Shown: piece by piece, positions 29,420 to 39,262 of the stretch
How the letters are laid out: each line of letters starts with the position of its first letter
Position numbering within the stretch: position 1 is the first letter of the stretch
Translations under genes and position numbers: made by a program
Notes under the pieces: generated by a model
What the model saw: only the letters and a program-made list of their open reading frames with translations
Databases searched by the model: none
Told to the model about the DNA's origin: nothing
Source: Gari tellinella
Taxonomy: Eukaryota; Mollusca; Bivalvia; Cardiida; Psammobiidae
Reading direction: 5' to 3'
DNA length: 64,000 bases
NCBI GenBank assembly: GCA_922989275.2
Contig: OV277867.1
Coordinates: forward strand, 496,001-560,000

Positions 29420-29500
29420 CGAGTTTCAATCTTTTTGGATTCTGATCAGACGCCGCGTTACGCGGTGTCTGATCAGGATCCAAACAGATTTCCAAGTCGG
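29420..29500 (+). repeat. Core I hairpin, E type
   Basis: TTTTGGATTCTGATCAGACG, CCGCGTTACGCGG, TGTCTGATCAGGATCCAAAC. The flanks resemble family E (CGATATTTCGAAACGAGTTT). Confidence 0.65.
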
Positions 29501-29581
29501 CGTTTGGTATAGTGATAGAGTTTTGCTACAATATTTCTTCCAGACCATCTTCTATTGCGGTGTAGCAATAACGAGAGTTTA

Positions 29582-29638
29582 CTGTTACAGAGCTGTTATT
29601 CTTTCCCTGTTTAAACGCAAACGTAATGCACTAAAATG
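29582..29638 (-). mobile_element. Family A MITE, terminal fragment
   Basis: ACAGAGCTGTTATTCTTTCC then TGTTTAAACGCAAACGTAAT; it is cut directly by the next A copy at a TA. Confidence 0.7.
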
Positions 29639-29640
29639 TA

Positions 29641-29886
29641 CAGTGGAGAATCTGTTATTCTTTCCCAATAAACGCGTTTACGCTAAAACTATTATTTGCA
29701 GTGCAAACAGTTTGGAGCCAGATCAGACGCCGGGTAACCCGGCGTCTGATCAGGCTCCAAACTGTTTGCCACCAAGATAAACAGGAATTATCAGAATTGT
29801 CCAAAAGTTGTTCTTTTCTACGTTTTAGTGCTTTGCGTTTGCGTACGTTTGCGTTTAAACGGAGAAGAATAACAGATTCTCCACTG
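29641..29886 (+). mobile_element. Family A MITE (TCTG subfamily)
   Basis: 246 bp, intact termini, TA on both sides. Confidence 0.93.
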
Positions 29887-29929
29887 TAGACAATTACAAC
29901 GTGTATACAATTCTTGCTATTCGTTTTAA

Positions 29930-30067
29930 TCTTAACGGCAATCAGTTTAGAGCCTGCTCGGACGCCGGATGACCAGGCGTCTGATCTGGCTCCAATTTCT
30001 TTTGCAATGGAAATAAAAGTGTTAGTGAAACGCGTTTATTGGGAAAAAAATAACTTCTTCTCCACTG
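29930..30067 (-). mobile_element. Family A MITE, 5' truncated
   Basis: Core GAGCCTGCTCGGACGCCGGA / CAGGCGTCTGATCTGGCTCC, then GCGTTTATTGGGAAAAAAAT and terminus CTTCTTCTCCACTG. Confidence 0.75.
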
Positions 30068-30291
30068 TAGTTGACCCTGCCACCTGACATTGGGATTAGG
30101 GTCAAGTGAACATTCCTAGATGAGGTTTTGGTCAAGTGCTTCTTGATTGTTTTGAGAGCGAATGAAGTGCACAATTGACAAAAACAGCTAAGTATAAAAC
30201 ATAGTATCTTAAATATATTGCTGGGAAACAAAGAGCGCTTTATATGTGAAGTCGTTTTAAAACTGATAAAATCAACAAATATTAACCCATT

Positions 30292-30513
30292 CACTGCCTT
30301 ACCCCGAGCACGATGGTTATTTGCAAACAGTTTGGATCTTGATCAGACGCCGCGTGACGCGGCGTCTGATCAGGATCCAAACTGTTTGACACTCATTTCC
30401 TCATTTCAATATACAATGTATCTTAAATCAAACTACCTAAAATTTAAATTTGAGAAATATAAGCAGACAACAATTGTTTAAAATTGATGACGTCATGACA
30501 GTGAAGGGGTTAC
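30292..30513 (-). mobile_element. Family E MITE
   Basis: TTAACCCATTCACTGCCTTA starts it and GACAGTGAAGGGGTTA ends it. The core is CAGTTTGGATCTTGATCAGA ... TCTGATCAGGATCCAAACTG around CGCGTGACGCG. Body motif AGCAGACAACAATTG is present. About 222 bp. Confidence 0.85.
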
Positions 30514-30537
30514 GCCGGAAATAAAGCGTGCCCCACA

Positions 30538-30776
30538 CAGTGGAGAAGACGTTATTCTTTCCCAATAAACGTGTTTATGCTTTATCTATTATTGCCATTG
30601 CAAACATCTTGGAGCCAAAAGCATAGCCCGGTAACCCTGTGTCTTATCAAGCCCCAAACTGTTTGGCACTCATAGTATCAGGCGGAATTATCAAAACATT
30701 GTCATTTTCTACATTTTATTGCAAAGTGTTTTCGTTTTGTTTGCATTTAACGGGAAAATACGTCTTCTCTCTTGGA
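30538..30776 (+). mobile_element. Family A MITE, old copy
   Basis: CAGTGGAGAAGACGTTATTC start; the core has lost pairing (GGAGCCAAAAGCATAGCCCG). The right terminus is decayed (TACGTCTTCTCTCTTG). Confidence 0.75.
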
Positions 30777-31020
30777 GTCTTATTTTAATTCTCTCCAATT
30801 GAATAGTAATTATAAAACTGCACTTACTATTTACATATATCATATGAACTACTTCAGCGTATAATAAAGTTAGCAACAGTAAGGATAGAGCGTAGACTTG
30901 TAGACTGATCCTTTTAAAAACCCTAAGGAAATGTCTGACCTGTGTCTACACTGTTCAATGTCCAGGCAATTCCGTTTTACGCTTAATTGCAGAAATGTCT
31001 TTTGTACCTAGCTTCCCATA
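30777..31020. other. Unassigned sequence
   Basis: Nothing recognised. Confidence 0.35.
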
Positions 31021-31090
31021 AAAGGCAAACAGTGTAGACTCTGATCCGGCGTCCGATCAGAGTCTACTCTGTTTGCTGATAGACATTTCA
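31020..31090 (+). repeat. Core I hairpin, B type
   Basis: GGCAAACAGTGTAGACTCTG, CGGCGTCCG, GATCAGAGTCTACTCTGTTT. It has a B outer arm with a shortened, A/E-like GGCGTC centre. Confidence 0.65.
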
Positions 31091-31305
31091 ATATTAAACA
31101 AATTAAGACCAGGCATCCCTAAGATAAAAAATGGACTAATCCAATATACATGTATAAGCATGGAAGAATCCACTGGGCGCAAATGGGTTAAAGTGGTGTG
31201 TATCGAGGTTAGGGGCAGTCTTACAAAGCGATAACTTGTGTCTATCTACTTTTTTCACATGGAAAACGTATAATCTTCTAAGATTTAAGATGTTAAATAT
31301 TGTTA

Positions 31306-31780
31306 CAGTGGAGAAAACGTTATTCTTTCCCAATAAACGCGTTAACGCTACAACTATTACAGTGGAGAATCTGTTATTCTTTCCCAATAAACGCGTTTAC
31401 GCTAAAACTATTATTTGCAGTGCAAGCAGTTTGGAGCCAGGTCAGACGCCGGGTAACCCGGCGTCTGATCAGGCTCCAAACTGCTTGCCACCAAGATAAA
31501 CAAGAATTATCAGAATTGTCCAAAAGTTGTTCTTTTCTACGTTTTAGTGCTTTGCGTTTGCGTACGTTTGCGTTTAAACGGGAAAGAATAGCAGATTCTC
31601 CACTGTATTTGCAGTGCAAACAGTTCGGTAACCCAGCATCTGGTCAAGCTCCAAACTGTTTGCCACTCAGGTTAAAATAAATTGTCAGGAATGTCAATAA
31701 GTTGTCTTTTTCTACGTTTTAGTTAAATGCGGTTGCGTACGTTTGCGTTTAAACGGAAAAGAATAACGTTTTCACCACTG
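31306..31780 (+). mobile_element. Family A MITE (AACG subfamily) hosting a nested A copy
   Basis: The outer copy starts CAGTGGAGAAAACGTTATTC and ends AACGTTTTCACCACTG. It is split at AACTAT-TA; after the inner copy it resumes TA-TTTGCAGTGCAAACAG. Its own core has lost most of the left arm (CAAACAGTTCGGTAACCC). Confidence 0.93.
31360..31605 (+). mobile_element. Family A MITE (TCTG subfamily), inner copy
   Basis: 246 bp with intact termini, inserted into another A copy with an exact TA duplication (31358-31359 and 31606-31607). Confidence 0.95.
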
Positions 31781-31964
31781 TAAGAGCTTAAAGCAGGGTG
31801 AAAGTGAAGTAGAACAAATCATACTGCCTGGATAATGTACGACAGGAATATATAATTTCGTATTTTAGAACATTCTGTGAAAACATAAATGCATTTTCAA
31901 GTTTATTGAACTCATACTGACAAAATGGGCAATAAGTTTTGCATAAACCGTTCCTCAAGTGGTA

Positions 31965-32297
31965 CAGTACCGAACTTTATTAAATTAAATTGATAATCGC
32001 AAGCGAATTGCCATCGAATTGCCATAGAATCGCCATCGAATCGGGCGCTGCAAAATGCAAACCGTGTGCTTGAGTCGTTTTTCGCGATTTTTCCGAAGTG
32101 GTTGTGACAAAAATGGAATCGAAAAACATTAACAAAGGCATATTTGCGAATATTGGTGAGATACACTATTCAGGCAACTTAACGCGTTAATTGCGTTGGA
32201 AAATATTCACAAGCGAATTGCCATCGAATTGCAAGCGAATTGCCATCGAATTGCAAGCGAATCGCAAAAATTGTTAATTCAATAAGGTTCAGTACTG
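31965..32297. mobile_element. 333-bp MITE with CGAATTGC minisatellite interior
   Basis: TA-flanked. Left end CAGTACCGAACTTTATTAAA; right end (reverse) CAGTACTGAACCTTATTGAA. The inverted homology continues into GCAAGCGAATTGCCATCG repeats at both sides. The TA target and CAGT start fit a mariner/Tc1-type mobiliser. No transposase. Confidence 0.78.
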
Positions 32298-32394
32298 TAT
32301 TTGCCAATGCTTTAAATAATATCTTTTTAAAAGTGTTTTGGAAAGAGCGTGATTATACAAAATTGTGTTTAAATGCAAATAATTTACGGAAACA

Positions 32395-32505
32395 CATTCA
32401 ACACTAGCGACGAGTATACTCGTCATCAACAAACCGTCTACCTATGCAGAGGACAAACAGTGTAGACTTTGATCAGAGGGCTCCTAAATCATATGACATT
32501 AAAGG
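32395..32505 (-). mobile_element. Family B MITE, truncated in the core
   Basis: AACACATTCAACACTAGCGA, GACGAGTATACTCGTCATC, GACAAACAGTGTAGACTTTG and GATCAGAGGGCTCC, then unrelated sequence. Confidence 0.7.
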
Positions 32506-32549
32506 CTGTATACACAAACACTGCCATGTCTTAAGATCACAACTGTCTA

Positions 32550-32796
32550 CAGTGGAGAAATCGTTATTATTTCCCGTTTAAACGCAAATGAAACGCAAAC
32601 GCATTGCAATTCAATGTAGAAAATGACCTTATTTTGACAATTCAGAATGTTGAATTAAACATGAATGGCAAACAGTTTGGACCCTGATCAGACACCGGGT
32701 TACCCGGCGTCTGATATGGCTCCAAACTATTTGCATGGAAAATAATAGATTTAGCGTAAACGCGTTTATTGGTAAAGAATAACGGTTTATCCACTG
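32550..32796 (-). mobile_element. Family A MITE (intermediate subtype)
   Basis: CAGTGGAGAAATCGTTATTA to AACGGTTTATCCACTG; the core is intact apart from GACACCGGG and GATATGGCTCC changes. Confidence 0.9.
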
Positions 32797-33200
32797 TATC
32801 TATAATAAAACCTTCAAGTAGGCAAAAAAGGAAGATTTAATTGAAATACCCTGGTATAAAAGATGCATACCCTCACTACCATTACGTCATCAATTTTCAA
32901 CAATTATTGTCTGATTTTAGTTCTTAAACTTAAATTTAAAGTATATTGATATAAGAAACATTAAAATGAATGCCAAACAATTTGCGTTTGATCAGGATCC
33001 AAATTTTTTGCACAATAATAATTACAAAAAACTATTGCAAATAACTACTGTACTCGGGGTAAGGCAGTAAAAGGTTTTAGGGGTCATTAAGCTAATACGC
33101 CTGTTTATTTCTACATCCATGTTCGTGTGCAACAGTGTTCAAAATATATCCAATATGTGTAAACAGGACTCATGTTCCTGTTGAGAGATAATGTAACTAA
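32797..33200. other. Unassigned, with half core
   Basis: A single arm TTGCGTTTGATCAGGATCCA at 32982-33005 and GGGGTAAGGCAGTAAAAGGT at 33056 suggest a ruined family E element. The rest is unremarkable. Confidence 0.45.
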
Positions 33201-33444
33201 CTGTGGAGAAAACGTTTTCATTCCCCTTTTAAACGCAAACGAAACGCAAACGGATTGTAACAAAATGGAGAAAATGACAGTTTTTTGACAATTCTGACTA
33301 CTAGTTTTACTCTGAGTGGCAAACAGTGTGGAGCCTGATCAGACGCCGGGTTACCCGGCGTCTGATCTGGTTCCAAACTGTTTGCAATGGAAATAAAAGT
33401 TTTAGCGTAAACGCGTTTATTGGGAAAGAATAACGTCTCCACTG
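33201..33444 (-). mobile_element. Family A MITE (AACG subfamily)
   Basis: Left terminus CTGTGGAGAAAACGTTTTCA, right terminus GAATAACGTCTCCACTG; core complete. Confidence 0.88.
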
Positions 33445-33776
33445 TATACTTGACAATTTATTTTCAGGTGAGTGAACTGTCCGAATTATTGCAATATATT
33501 TTTAGATGTCAGCACAAGAAACCTCGCAAAATATCTCCTGTTCAAACACGCGCAAACAAGCAAACTGAAATATGAACCGTCTGCTAAACATATCTGTTTA
33601 TTTTTGAATTCCTGTTTAAAGAAGATTCACCAAATATAGTCTGCTGTACATGTAACACGCTCAAACAGGGAGATTATATTGAATAGCTTCTGGCTCAAAC
33701 AAGAAAACTAAAACATCTGCTTAACATATAATCTACTTCTTTATGGAATTAATTTTTAAAATTGTATTTGCTTATA

Positions 33777-33925
33777 CAGTAACGCCCTCCTATGACGACC
33801 AATTAAACGAAGGTTAATTGATTATATAAAATACAAGTGGGAGCTTAAAAGCGAGATGAAAGCAAAACAGAAAGGTTTCTGCGTTACTTTCACATTGCTT
33901 TAAGCAGTTACACGTACCCGCCTTT
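33777..33925 (+). mobile_element. Family D MITE, 3' truncated
   Basis: CAGTAACGCCCTCCTATGAC and a core with AGCAAAACAGAAAGGTTTCT ... TTTCACATTGCTTTAAGCAG. Confidence 0.65.
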
Positions 33926-34044
33926 ACCATTTCACTCTTAATTACGCGAAACGCGCGTTTGCAAACAGTTACGACCTGGTCAGGATCCAAACTGTTTGAC
34001 ATTATTTTTTAAATGTTTTCAGTCATATACTGCCTCAAAATTAA

Positions 34045-34095
34045 CTTTGAAACGATATCAATATCATCTGCTTCAATATTGATATCGTTTCAAAG
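34045..34095. repeat. Short hairpin CTTTGAAACGATATCAATAT
   Basis: 20-bp perfect arms (34045-34064 and 34076-34095) around CATCTGCTTCA. The arm and loop resemble the E/F body motif GAAACGATAT...CTGCTT, so it may be a folded E remnant. Confidence 0.6.
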
Positions 34096-34153
34096 AAACG
34101 GCAAAGCAGTAAAACTATTATGATTAATCTGGAAGCGAAAGAGTTAAATACTA

Positions 34154-34509
34154 CAGCGCTCCCTCTCTTAACGACACCAAATGGGAGACAACAATTGTGT
34201 GCGTTGTTCGGAGATGTCGTTATAGGGAGGTACATTGGCTTACATTTGAAAACAGCTTGAATCCAGATCAGACGCCGCGTACTGTGGCGTCTAATCTCGA
34301 TTCAAATTGTTTTGTCACTCGTCAGGAAGTTGTTTCTGTGAAAATGTCCATCATGTAACTTTGAGAAAAACAGCAGACGACAATTTAAAGCAGACAATAT
34401 TGCAGGAGTAAAAGCGTTAGTCATAATTGTCCTGTTTAGAAAACTGCGGCAAGGGTCGTTGTTAGGAGGGAGTCGTTGTTTGGAGGGCCGTTGTAGGAAG
34501 GGAGCATTG
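34154..34509 (+). mobile_element. Family F MITE
   Basis: CAGCGCTCCCTCTCTTAACG to GGAAGGGAGCATTG. Core right arm mutated (CTGTGGCGTCTAATCTCGAT). Body ACAGCAGACGACAATTTAAA present. Confidence 0.85.
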
Positions 34510-34614
34510 TAAATGACAAAAACGTTATAAAGGTTTTACAGTATTGCAATAAGCCCATGGAAAGTTGAAAACATGTTACATGTAATATTTCCCGATTAAA
34601 TGTTGAACACAGCC

Positions 34615-34850
34615 TTGCTCGCCCTTGCAACCAGTTTGAGCAATGATCAAATGCCGAGTAACTTGTCGTCTGATCAGGAACCAAACTGTTTGACACTTGG
34701 TTCGAGATTTCTTCGACTTTGGAGAGAGTCACAATAAAGACAAACCTCGAATTGACTCATTCTAAACCGAGTAAAGAGTTGGTATACCGTGAATATGGCC
34801 AAATAACCTTGCGTCTGATCAGGCTCAAAACTGTTTGACCCATTTAAGCC
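34615..34850. repeat. Degenerate core I hairpin and single core arm
   Basis: ACCAGTTTGAGCAATGATCA ... TCTGATCAGGAACCAAACTG at 34629-34692; GTCTGATCAGGCTCAAAACT at 34811 without a partner. Confidence 0.5.
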
Positions 34851-34913
34851 TAGTGTCTTTTAAAGTAGACATTAGCAAACAGCGTCTCATCAGAGTCTAC
34901 CCTGTTTTCAGGG

Positions 34914-35205
34914 CTGCCATTTCTTCGGATTTTTCCGAAATCTACGGATTTTTCTTAATTTCTCCGGACCTACGGACTTTTTCCGAAATCTTCGGATTTC
35001 TGCTCTTACTTTAAAAAATGGAATTTTACGTGATTTTTACTAGGAAACATTGACGTGGGTGTCAAACAGTTTGGATCCAACTGTTTGCATAATTATATTA
35101 GTGTTATAAAGCCTGGTAGTTAGAGGGTTAATGGTACGATTCCTAAAATCGCGCTTGAAATTTTGGGAATCTTAGGATTTTTATCAGCAACTTATGGTAG
35201 CCCTG
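34914..35205. repeat. GGCTGCCATTTCT/TTCCGAAATC repeat with collapsed core I insertion
   Basis: It starts GGGCTGCCATTTCTTCGGAT with several CGGATTTTTCCGAAATC subrepeats. It is interrupted at about 35050-35132 by an E-like remnant whose core is reduced to AAACAGTTTGGATCCAACTG TTTG. A relative at 43618-43860 is interrupted by a C element. Confidence 0.6.
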
Positions 35206-35419
35206 TGTTTTGCTATTTCATATGAAATATCCTGATGATTGGACAAACACGGTATTGTAGTTAGACCACCCTTACATATCTACGTTAATAGCAAACACTT
35301 TCAGAGAGTTCATTGCCATTTCCAGGCATAAATAGGTTAATTTAGACACTCAGGATTTGGAGAACAAAAGCGTTTGTTGGGAGAGAATACCTTGTGCTCT
35401 TGTACCCTCTATACATGTG

Positions 35420-35662
35420 CAGTGGAGAATCTGTTATTCTTTCCGGATAAACGCAAACGTACGCAAACGCAAAGCACTAAAACGTAGAAAAGAACAACTT
35501 TTGGACAATTCTGATTTCTTGTTTATCTTGGTGGCAAACAGTTTGGAGCCTGATCAGACGCCGGGTTACCCGGCGTCTGATCTGGCTCCAAACTGTTTGC
35601 ACTGCAAATAATAGTTTTAGCGTAAACGCGTTTATTGGGAAAGAATAACAGATTCTCCACTG
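35420..35662 (-). mobile_element. Family A MITE (TCTG subfamily)
   Basis: Both termini intact; 3-bp loss in GAATTCTTG/GATTTCTTG region. Followed after 8 bp by another A copy. Confidence 0.92.
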
Positions 35663-35670
35663 TATAACTA

Positions 35671-35922
35671 CAGTGGCGAAGACGTTATTATTGCCAAGTA
35701 AATGCCTCTACGTTACACTATATAATAATATAAAACTATTGTTTCCACTGCAAACAGTTTGGAGCCAGACCAGACGCCGGGTAACCCGGCGTCTGATCAG
35801 GCTCCAAACTGCTTGCCACTCAGAATAAAAAAAGAAAGATTTAAAAATTGATCATCATTTAAGTGCACTGCGTTTGAGTTTCGTTTGCGTTTAAACGGGC
35901 AAGAATAACTTGTTCTCCACTG
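35671..35922 (+). mobile_element. Family A MITE, old copy
   Basis: CAGTGGCGAAGACGTTATTA to AACTTGTTCTCCACTG; core intact (GAGCCAGACCAGACGCCGGG). Confidence 0.88.
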
Positions 35923-36006
35923 TACATGCGAGTTAATACTGAAATCGAGCATGTCATCCATAAATACTTCTGGCATTCTATTAGCATTTCTATATTCCTA
36001 TTACTA

Positions 36007-36215
36007 ACCCTTTCACTGCCAAAATCGAGTACATTTACAGTTACAAACAGTTTGAATCCTGATCAGGCGCTGATTATAATGTCCATTGATAAGGATGGAA
36101 ACTGTTTGACACTTTAAACCGGTGCTTCTTTCAGTCACAAAACCTTAAGCCTGAATTTGATCAATAAAGACAAAGTCTAACGTTAAAGCAGACCTTATTC
36201 TCACAGATAAAGGTT
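36007..36215 (-). mobile_element. Family E-like MITE
   Basis: AACCCTTTCACTGCCAAAAT start; core CAGTTTGAATCCTGATCAGG with a badly paired right arm, then GTTTGACACTTTAAACCGG. Right end not found. Confidence 0.55.
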
Positions 36216-36219
36216 TAAT

Positions 36220-36465
36220 CTCATACAGTTTCAAATTGTTTTCCCGTTCATACAGAGGTCATTGTTCGGATAAATAGTAATAGAATTTAGGCCTCGAGAC
36301 CGGCAGGTCTAATAACAAACATCCATAGAGAACTGCATTGTAAAAGAAGAAGAAGAACTAATAGCTGCGGCCGACTTTCTGAGATATATCACGTTTAGCG
36401 TGAAATATGTTATCAATTTTTATTGTTCCTCGATTATAAAAGAAAAAAACGCAAACGCAATTGTA
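36220..36465. other. Unassigned sequence
   Basis: A small hairpin (GATATATCACGTTTAGCGTG AAATATG) near 36381; nothing else recognised. Confidence 0.35.
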
Positions 36466-36467
36466 TA

Positions 36468-36716
36468 AACGCATTCACCCCTGAAACTTCTAATGAACAA
36501 TTCCAATTTCAAATTAAGTCTTGTCTATTTTTGACTATTTAGAGTTGATTTTAACAACATATTTCAAAATGACAAACAGTGTTGACCCTGATCAGACGGC
36601 TCCTTATGAAGCCCTCTAATTAGGGTCTACACTGTTTGTATAGAATAAGTGTAATTCTTATAGGTTCACTGTTTGTAAATGTCGAGTATACTCGTCGCTG
36701 GGGTTGAATGGGTTAA
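36468..36716 (+). mobile_element. Family B MITE
   Basis: GCATTCACCCCTGAAACTTC, core GTTGACCCTGATCAGACGGC / CCCTCTAATTAGGGTCTACA, GTCGAGTATACTCGTCGCTG and end GGGTTGAATGGGTTAA. Confidence 0.85.
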
Positions 36717-36717
36717 A

Positions 36718-36850
36718 TGTAGATAATGACAGTTAAATGAAAATGTGGACGATCAATTTTAATCTGAGTGCAAAACAGTTTGGCGCCTGATCAGACGACG
36801 AGTTACTCGGCGTCTGAAATGACTCTGAACTGTTTGAAGCGGAATTAATT
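36718..36850 (-). mobile_element. Family A MITE fragment
   Basis: ATGTAGATAATGACAG arm and core GTTTGGCGCCTGATCAGACG / CGGCGTCTGAAATGACTC; both ends lost. Confidence 0.65.
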
Positions 36851-36986
36851 GTTAAAGCACAAATATGCTTAAATGCTTCTTAGAGGAAAGGTATCTGTGT
36901 CAACATACATCATGCACGTATACTGAGAAGCAGCATTGGAGTAGAGATTATGTTTTCTAAATAAATGCATTTGCTTTTCGACTAAT

Positions 36987-37215
36987 ACATTTCCAGTTTA
37001 AACGCAAACGTACGCAAATGCAAAGCACTAAAACGTAGAAAAGTGCAACTTTTGGACAATTCTGATAATTCATGTTTATCTTGGTGGCAAACAGTTTGGA
37101 GCCAGATCAGACTCCGGGTTACCCGGCGTCTGATCTGGCTCCAAACTGTTTGCACTGCAAATAATAGTTTTAGCGTAAACGCGTTTATTGGGAAAGAATA
37201 ACGTTTTCTCCACTG
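36987..37215 (-). mobile_element. Family A MITE, left terminus lost
   Basis: It starts at CAGTTTAAACGCAAACGTAC and ends AACGTTTTCTCCACTG. The core palindrome is fully symmetric here (GGAGCCAGATCAGAC / GTCTGATCTGGCTCC) apart from one ACTCC change. Confidence 0.85.
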
Positions 37216-37437
37216 TATTTCCATTACAAACCGTTTAGAGTCAGATTAGAAGGCGAGTTGCTCTTGCCGTATGTATGCTTGGTTATTCAACCTCCAAGGC
37301 CTAAGCTAGAAGCTTATACAAATAATTCCCAAATAGTTATGGTTTTGTTCAAAAACAACTGTAAATCATTCCATATAAATGTTTTTGTTACAAGTGGAAT
37401 TGAGTTTTTTCTTTCCTAACCAATGCGTTTTGTATTA

Positions 37438-37683
37438 CAGTGGAGAAAACGTTATTCTTTCCCAATAAACGCGTTTACTCTAAATCTATTACTTCAATTG
37501 CAAACAGTTTAGAGCCAGATCAGACGTCGGGTACACCGGCGTCTGATCAGGCTCCAAAGTGTTTGCCACCAAGATAAACATGAGTTATCAGAATTGTCCA
37601 AAAGTCGCACGTTTCTTCGTTTTAGTGTTTTGCGTTTGCGTACGTTTGCGTTTTAACTGGAAAGAATAACGTTTTCTCCACTG
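37438..37683 (+). mobile_element. Family A MITE (AACG subfamily)
   Basis: 246 bp, CAGTGGAGAAAACGTTATTC to AACGTTTTCTCCACTG, TA on both sides. Confidence 0.92.
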
Positions 37684-38300
37684 TAACTATTTCACTAACA
37701 TTGGTACCAGAAGGCGACTTTCCAAACATTTAGGTCTCAGAATTTATTTCAAAAGTTGATACCAATTTACCAAAATACTACAAGAACCTCAGTTTTAAAA
37801 GTGTACCATACTACTTTAGAGAAGAGATATAACAAAACATGTTAATAACTAAAATAGCTGTATAAATGGTTTTGTATAATTATGATAAAAATATAAAATC
37901 ATAAGAAGAAATGTTGATAGTTTCAAACCTTTGAAACCTCTGTAGTCAGAGTCGTGCTCAAGAAAACAACATCCAATATCGGATAGTATTATCAATAACC
38001 ATCAATAAATCAAAACTCGGTTCATTTTGAGTAAGATTTTATACGAAACAATAAAAAAATTTTTTTTTTTTTAAATGTTTAACTTCTTGTGAATAGATAC
38101 TATATGCTGAAAAAAACATGATATAAATAAAATTAGTTGATCCTACTTTTTATTTCTTATGTGTATTAATAATTTCTGTACAAGGAAAGTGGCATGTTTT
38201 GCCTTTTTGAAAAAATGCGACATTGTCCATTCCGCAGCCATTGATTGTTATTGAAATTCAAAGTTCATATGTATAGATAATCTCAAACTATAATAATATT
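37684..38300. other. AT-rich unassigned stretch
   Basis: Contains a T-run near 38060 and no gene or repeat I can identify. Confidence 0.4.
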
Positions 38301-38306
38301 CAAGTG

Positions 38307-38558
38307 TTTAAATCATTCACCCCTGAAACTTTTAATGGACAATTCCAATTTCAAAAAAAGTTTAATCCAGTTTTGACTATTTAGGGGTGATTGTAACATT
38401 ATATTTCAATAAGACAATCAGTGTAGACCCTGATCAGAGGGCTCCTTAAGGAGCCCTCTGATCAGGGTCAACACTGTTTGCATAGGGCAAATGTAATCCA
38501 CACATGTACACTGTTTGTAAATGACGAGTATACTCGTCGCTAGGGCTAAATGTGTTAA
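38307..38558 (+). mobile_element. Family B MITE, best-paired core
   Basis: CATTCACCCCTGAAACTTTT to GGGCTAAATGTGTTAA. The core CAGTGTAGACCCTGATCAGA ... TCTGATCAGGGTCAACACTG closes on CTCCTTAAGGAG with a single mismatch. Confidence 0.9.
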
Positions 38559-38624
38559 GACCCAATCAGGTGTCTCCAGGCTATTTACAGCTGAAATGTT
38601 TGAAATTCTCGGTAAATATCTGAT

Positions 38625-39125
38625 ATATTGTTTCTATCAGTCGGCAATCATTAGCCGGTCGGTTCATTGCTGATTGATGGGGGTAATGTGATCGCCTTTT
38701 GGGGCTGTCTTTTGTATGTTTATTCATGTTTATTTTAGATAATTGTAATTATTGTCTTTTCTCGGCGGCCTGCATTGGGCGCTCATCTATTGTTTCTATC
38801 AGTCGGCAATCATTAGCCGGTCGGTTCATTGCTGATTGATGGTGGTAATGTGATCGCATTTTGGGGGCTGTCTTTTGTATGTTTATTCATGTTTATCTTA
38901 GATCTAATTGTAGTTATAGTCATTTCTCGGCGGCCTGCATTGGGCGCTCTACTATTATTTCTATCAGTCGGCATCATTAGCCGGTCGGTTCATTGCTGAT
39001 TGATGGGAGTAATGTGATCGCCGTTTTTGGGGGCTGTCTTTTGTATGTTTATTCATGTTTATTTTAGATCTAATTGTAGTTAATTTGTCCTTTCTCGCTT
39101 TGTAGGTGCATTTATGTAATCGTAT
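38625..39125 (+). repeat. Three-unit tandem repeat, 162-165 bp
   Basis: TTTCTATCAGTCGGCA starts units at 38631, 38793 and 38958. Each has GTCGGTTCATTGCTGATTGA and GGGGCTGTCTTTTGTATGTT. The last unit runs directly into a retroelement tail. Confidence 0.9.
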
Positions 39126-39205
39126 GTGAAGCGCTTTTGAACGCACTACCCCTGTGTGAAAAGAGCGCTAAATAAATCTGGTATAATAATAATAATAAAA
39201 AATAT
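39090..39205 (+). mobile_element. Retroelement-type 3' tail
   Basis: GTATGTGAAGCGCTTTTGAA, GAGCGCTAAATAAATCTGGT and a TAATAATAATAATAA end. AGCGCTxxATAAAT followed by a trinucleotide tail is typical of RTE-like LINEs and their SINEs. Confidence 0.6.
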
Positions 39206-39262
39206 AAACAGTAAAAAAACCAATCTGTATTCCAGTTTGAAATCATCATCAGTATTCTTACT

